Shown piece after piece: positions 6,392 through 8,300 of a stretch of DNA of 8,300 nt; position 1 is the stretch's first letter, and each line of letters starts with the position of its first letter. The DNA comes from Massilia sp. (lineage in GTDB: Bacteria; Pseudomonadota; Gammaproteobacteria; Burkholderiales; Burkholderiaceae_D), in contig DOUW01000316.1 in NCBI GenBank assembly GCA_003520365.1, forward strand, positions 4,038 through 12,337, given 5' to 3'. The notes under the pieces are model-generated. The model saw only the letters and a program-made list of their open reading frames with translations, searched no databases and was not told the DNA's origin. Both the position numbers and the translations under genes were made by a program.

Positions 6392-7822
6392 CTATTCGCC
6401 GGGGTTCAATCGTGCGGAGAGGGGTGTCTTGACGAGCACCGGGCGTGGCGCACCCACGCCGGGGGAGGTGACACCGGGTGCCGCTGCGCCTGGCACCGGG
6501 ATGCCAGGCGCAGCGGCCTTCATTTCCGCCAGCGTCGCCGGCAGCAGGCGCTTCTCGACCACCAGCACCAGCCCGAACAGGCAGAAGATCAGGTCGACGT
6601 ACGCGAAGCTGAGCGCGGCGCCGCCGAGGGCAAAGGCGAACACGCTCAGCTGGAGCATGGTGGCCAGCGTGCGCAGCCATTCCGGCGCGCCGGCGCGCTT
6701 GGCGCGGCGCGCCACGCTGCCGGCCTTGAAGAAGGTGCTCGCCAGGCAGCCCAGGTACAGGATCAGCCCGCCGAAGCCCTGTTCGCCCAGCACCTGGAAG
6801 TAAATGCTGTGCGCGGCGCGGCCGACCGTGGTGTTGGGCATGGCGTTGCCGGTGTAGAACCAGGGATACGAGAAGAACTCGCGCGACAGCTCCTTCCACA
6901 CCGGGAAGTACTCGAGCGATTTGAAACCGCCGCCGAAGAACGGATGCTGCATCGCCATGATGAAGGACAGCTTCCAGGCCACCACGCGCCCCATGAACGA
7001 GGCATCCTGGTCGGCGGTCTGGATGGTGTCGATGCGGTTCGTGTAGTCCTGGCTGATGAAGGGCGTCAGGCCGATCACCAGGGCGACGATCAGGAAGGTC
7101 AGCAGCACCTTTCTCTCGCTCTTGACGTACATGTAGGCGCCGAGCGCCGCCAGCGCCAGGAAGCCGCCGCGCGACTGGGTGCCGATCACGCCGATCACCA
7201 GCAGCGCCATGGTGCCGAGCAGGCCCAGGTGCAGCAGTTTCGACTGCTTGCCGTATTCGTTGAGCAGGTAGTAGCAGACCGGCAGCGTCATGACGAAGGC
7301 CAGCGACAGCTCGTTGCGGTCGCCCAGCACGTGGCCGTTCATGCCCGCGATGTTGTGGCCGCCGCCGCTGGCGAGGAATTTCAGGGCCTCGAGGTCGGCG
7401 TAGAAGCCGACCGACAGCACCAGGCACCACAGCACGAAGTCGACGTGCAGCTTGTCCTTGATGGTGAGCGCCACGAACACGAACAGCATCACCACCTTGA
7501 AGAAGCGGATCCAGTATTCCATCGCCACCTCGCGCGGCGACAGGCTGGTGAAGGTGCTGATGGTGGTCCACAGGAAGAACAGCAGCACGAAGCTGCCGAT
7601 CATGCCCAGATGGACCTTCGGCTTGTGTTTCCAGGCCAGGTAGCCGAGGATCGCCACCGCCGTGAACAGCAGGTTGTAGCGGATGCTCGAGGCCATGCCG
7701 TAGACCCAGCCGTTGGGGAAGAACAGCGCGGTCCAGACCCACATGCCGACGGCGATGAAGGGACGCTGCGCCATTGCGTACAGCATGATCGGCAGCAGGG
7801 CCAGCAGGAACAGGTCACGCAT
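6392..7822 (-). CDS. O-antigen ligase/polymerase-type protein, exosortase A-associated type
   Basis: A 476-residue polytopic membrane protein. The start MRDLFLLALLP, the LGDRNELSLAFVMTLP segment (166-181), GTQSRGGFLAL (214-224), the GRVVAWK...HPFFGGGF block (278-300) and AHSIYFQVLGEQGFGG (337-352, with H338) match the Wzy/WaaL superfamily, specifically what I know as the 'putative O-glycosylation ligase, exosortase A system-associated' family (TIGR03097). Such proteins act on the periplasmic face, joining lipid-linked glycan units to one another or to an acceptor; polymerase and ligase roles cannot be separated from sequence alone. The ATG at 7822 has GGAG about 7 nt upstream and overlaps the stop of the 52-aa gene. 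The final 45 residues or so (436-476) are an odd Ala/Pro/Gly-rich tail (PGI, PGA, PGV repeats) after the last membrane segment, encoded over two perfect inverted repeats. It is followed after 48 bp by the deacetylase. Confidence 0.87.
   Translation of the reverse strand: MRDLFLLALLPIMLYAMAQRPFIAVGMWVWTALFFPNGWVYGMASSIRYNLLFTAVAILGYLAWKHKPKVHLGMIGSFVLLFFLWTTISTFTSLSPREVAMEYWIRFFKVVMLFVFVALTIKDKLHVDFVLWCLVLSVGFYADLEALKFLASGGGHNIAGMNGHVLGDRNELSLAFVMTLPVCYYLLNEYGKQSKLLHLGLLGTMALLVIGVIGTQSRGGFLALAALGAYMYVKSERKVLLTFLIVALVIGLTPFISQDYTNRIDTIQTADQDASFMGRVVAWKLSFIMAMQHPFFGGGFKSLEYFPVWKELSREFFSYPWFYTGNAMPNTTVGRAAHSIYFQVLGEQGFGGLILYLGCLASTFFKAGSVARRAKRAGAPEWLRTLATMLQLSVFAFALGGAALSFAYVDLIFCLFGLVLVVEKRLLPATLAEMKAAAPGIPVPGAAAPGVTSPGVGAPRPVLVKTPLSARLNPGE
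6442..6460. repeat. Short hairpin in the 3' end of the ligase gene
   Basis: GGCGTGG (6442-6448) and CCACGCC (6454-6460) form a perfect 7-bp stem with loop CGCAC. It lies about 20 bp downstream, in the gene's direction, of the larger 16-bp repeat and within the same Pro/Gly/Ala-rich tail. Confidence 0.65.
6480..6517. repeat. Perfect 16-bp inverted repeat within the ligase tail
   Basis: GCCGCTGCGCCTGGCA (6480-6495) and TGCCAGGCGCAGCGGC (6502-6517) are exact reverse complements around a 6-nt spacer (CCGGGA). In the mRNA this gives a very stable hairpin about 90-125 nt before the stop codon, encoding AAAPGIPVPGAAA (436-448). There is no U-tract after it, so it is not an intrinsic terminator. Confidence 0.85.
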
Positions 7823-7973
7823 GGCCGCTCTCCTGTCGTGCCTGGGCCGCCTGCTGGCGTGCGAGGGCGGCGGCCTGCTCGGCCTCCTTGGTTTTGCGCT
7901 TGTCGGTCTTCAAGGCCCACAGGCAGAGGTAGACCACGGCGCACAGGTCGATTGCCCACAGAAGAGATTCCAT
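7815..7973 (-). CDS. Small single-pass membrane protein, function unknown
   Basis: A 52-residue gene: ATG at 7973, TGA at 7815-7817. It begins MESLLWAIDLCAVVYLCLWA, one hydrophobic helix (about 3-20), then a basic patch (KTDKRKTK, 22-29) and an Ala/Gln/Arg-rich helix (31-48) with coiled-coil potential, ending SGHA. By the positive-inside rule the tail would face the cytoplasm and the N terminus the periplasm. AAGGA lies 7-8 nt before the ATG, in the gap after the upstream glycosyltransferase stop (13 bp between that stop and this ATG). The stop lies inside the first codons of the ligase gene (8-bp overlap, 7815-7822), and the ligase Shine-Dalgarno sequence lies within this frame, so translation of the two is probably coupled. 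I do not recognise a family. It could be an accessory or stabilising subunit of the ligase/polymerase; that is inference from position. Chance is unlikely given the ribosome site, the clean membrane-helix-plus-charge pattern and the tight packing. Confidence 0.72.
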   Translation of the reverse strand: MESLLWAIDLCAVVYLCLWALKTDKRKTKEAEQAAALARQQAAQARQESGHA

Positions 7974-7986
7974 CGTTCAGTCCTTG

Positions 7987-8300
7987 TCAGGTTCGGGCCA
8001 GCACCAGGTTGCCGGCACGGCGCGCCAGGACCTCGTCGAACAGGCGGATCTGGCCTTCGGTCGTGTCGTCCCAGCTGAAGCGTTCGGCGTAGCGGCGCGT
8101 CGCCGCGCGGTCGGGGTAGTTGGCGCGCAGGGTGTTCACGGCGTCGGCCACGCCCTGGTAGCTGCGCTCGCGCATCAGGACGCCCGCTTCCGGCGCGGCC
8201 ACCACTTCCGGGGTGCCGTAGACGCGGCTGGCGACCACCGGCGTGCCGCAGGCCATGGCTTCGAGCAGCACGTTGGCCCAGCCTTCGCGGCTGGACGAGA
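7987..8300 (-). CDS. GT4 glycosyltransferase, C-terminal part
   Basis: The frame is open from the window edge at 8300 and stops at TGA 7987-7989; 103 residues are visible and the N-terminal part lies outside. The visible start SSSREGWANVLLEAMACG holds the EX7E motif of retaining GT-B enzymes (first E in REGW, second in LLEAM), followed by TPVVASRVYGTPEVV and the usual C-terminal helices ending RFSWDDTTEG. This is the donor-binding end of a GT4 glycosyltransferase of the type often found in PEP-CTERM/exosortase A and other exopolysaccharide loci. It probably transfers a sugar from a nucleotide sugar to a lipid-linked acceptor in the cytoplasm. The 52-aa gene follows 13 bp downstream in the same operon. 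Family is sure; the exact subfamily cannot be decided from the fragment. Confidence 0.9.
   Translation of the reverse strand, partial: SSSREGWANVLLEAMACGTPVVASRVYGTPEVVAAPEAGVLMRERSYQGVADAVNTLRANYPDRAATRRYAERFSWDDTTEGQIRLFDEVLARRAGNLVLART

Noticed and set aside
6372..7742. Minus-strand 456-codon frame overlapping the ligase in another frame
   Set aside because: Arg/Pro/Gly-rich out-of-frame reading; the 6392-7822 frame has the family motifs, membrane helices and ribosome site.
6809..8092. + strand open frame of 427 codons opposite the ligase
   Set aside because: Strongly His/Gln/Arg/Glu-rich shadow of a hydrophobic membrane protein, and it also crosses the 52-aa gene and part of the GT4 gene.

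Overview
The window looks like part of an exopolysaccharide or surface-glycan biosynthesis locus from a high-GC betaproteobacterium, most likely an Oxalobacteraceae member such as Massilia, Duganella or Telluria. This rests on the strongly G/C-biased third codon positions, the long mirror open frames typical of such genomes, and the style of the proteins. No marker gene fixes the taxon, so the assignment is inference.

Layout. On the + strand, positions 1-624 hold the C-terminal part of a polysaccharide deacetylase whose start lies outside the window. It converges on a minus-strand gene (697-2178) for a DUF6765-like protein, and a hairpin at 649-667 between them can terminate from both sides. 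The DUF6765-like reading frame is broken by one in-frame amber codon (1522-1524). A gene-free stretch of about 340 bp follows (2179-2518). It carries the putative promoter region of the DUF6765-like gene, several short palindromes, and a strong intrinsic terminator (2445-2472) that closes the operon to its right.

The rest (2519-8300) is one minus-strand operon. In transcription order it holds the end of a GT4 glycosyltransferase (7987-8300), a previously easy-to-miss 52-codon membrane protein gene (7815-7973), an O-antigen-ligase/polymerase-type membrane protein resembling the exosortase A-associated 'O-glycosylation ligase' family (6392-7822), a NodB-type polysaccharide deacetylase (5384-6343), a second GT-B glycosyltransferase (4033-5307) and a Wzx-like flippase (2519-4036). 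Gaps are short, and two gene pairs overlap by a few bases.

Working model: the two glycosyltransferases help build a lipid-linked oligosaccharide on the cytoplasmic side, the deacetylase removes acetyl groups from it or a precursor, the flippase moves it across the inner membrane, and the ligase/polymerase joins units or transfers them to an acceptor. The least explained items are the 52-aa gene coupled to the ligase, the long perfect inverted repeats buried in low-complexity coding stretches of the ligase and of one glycosyltransferase, the two tandem hairpins ahead of that glycosyltransferase, and the amber-interrupted DUF6765-like gene. I saw no phage, IS, CRISPR, tRNA or rRNA, and nothing that makes a convincing new defence or mobile system.
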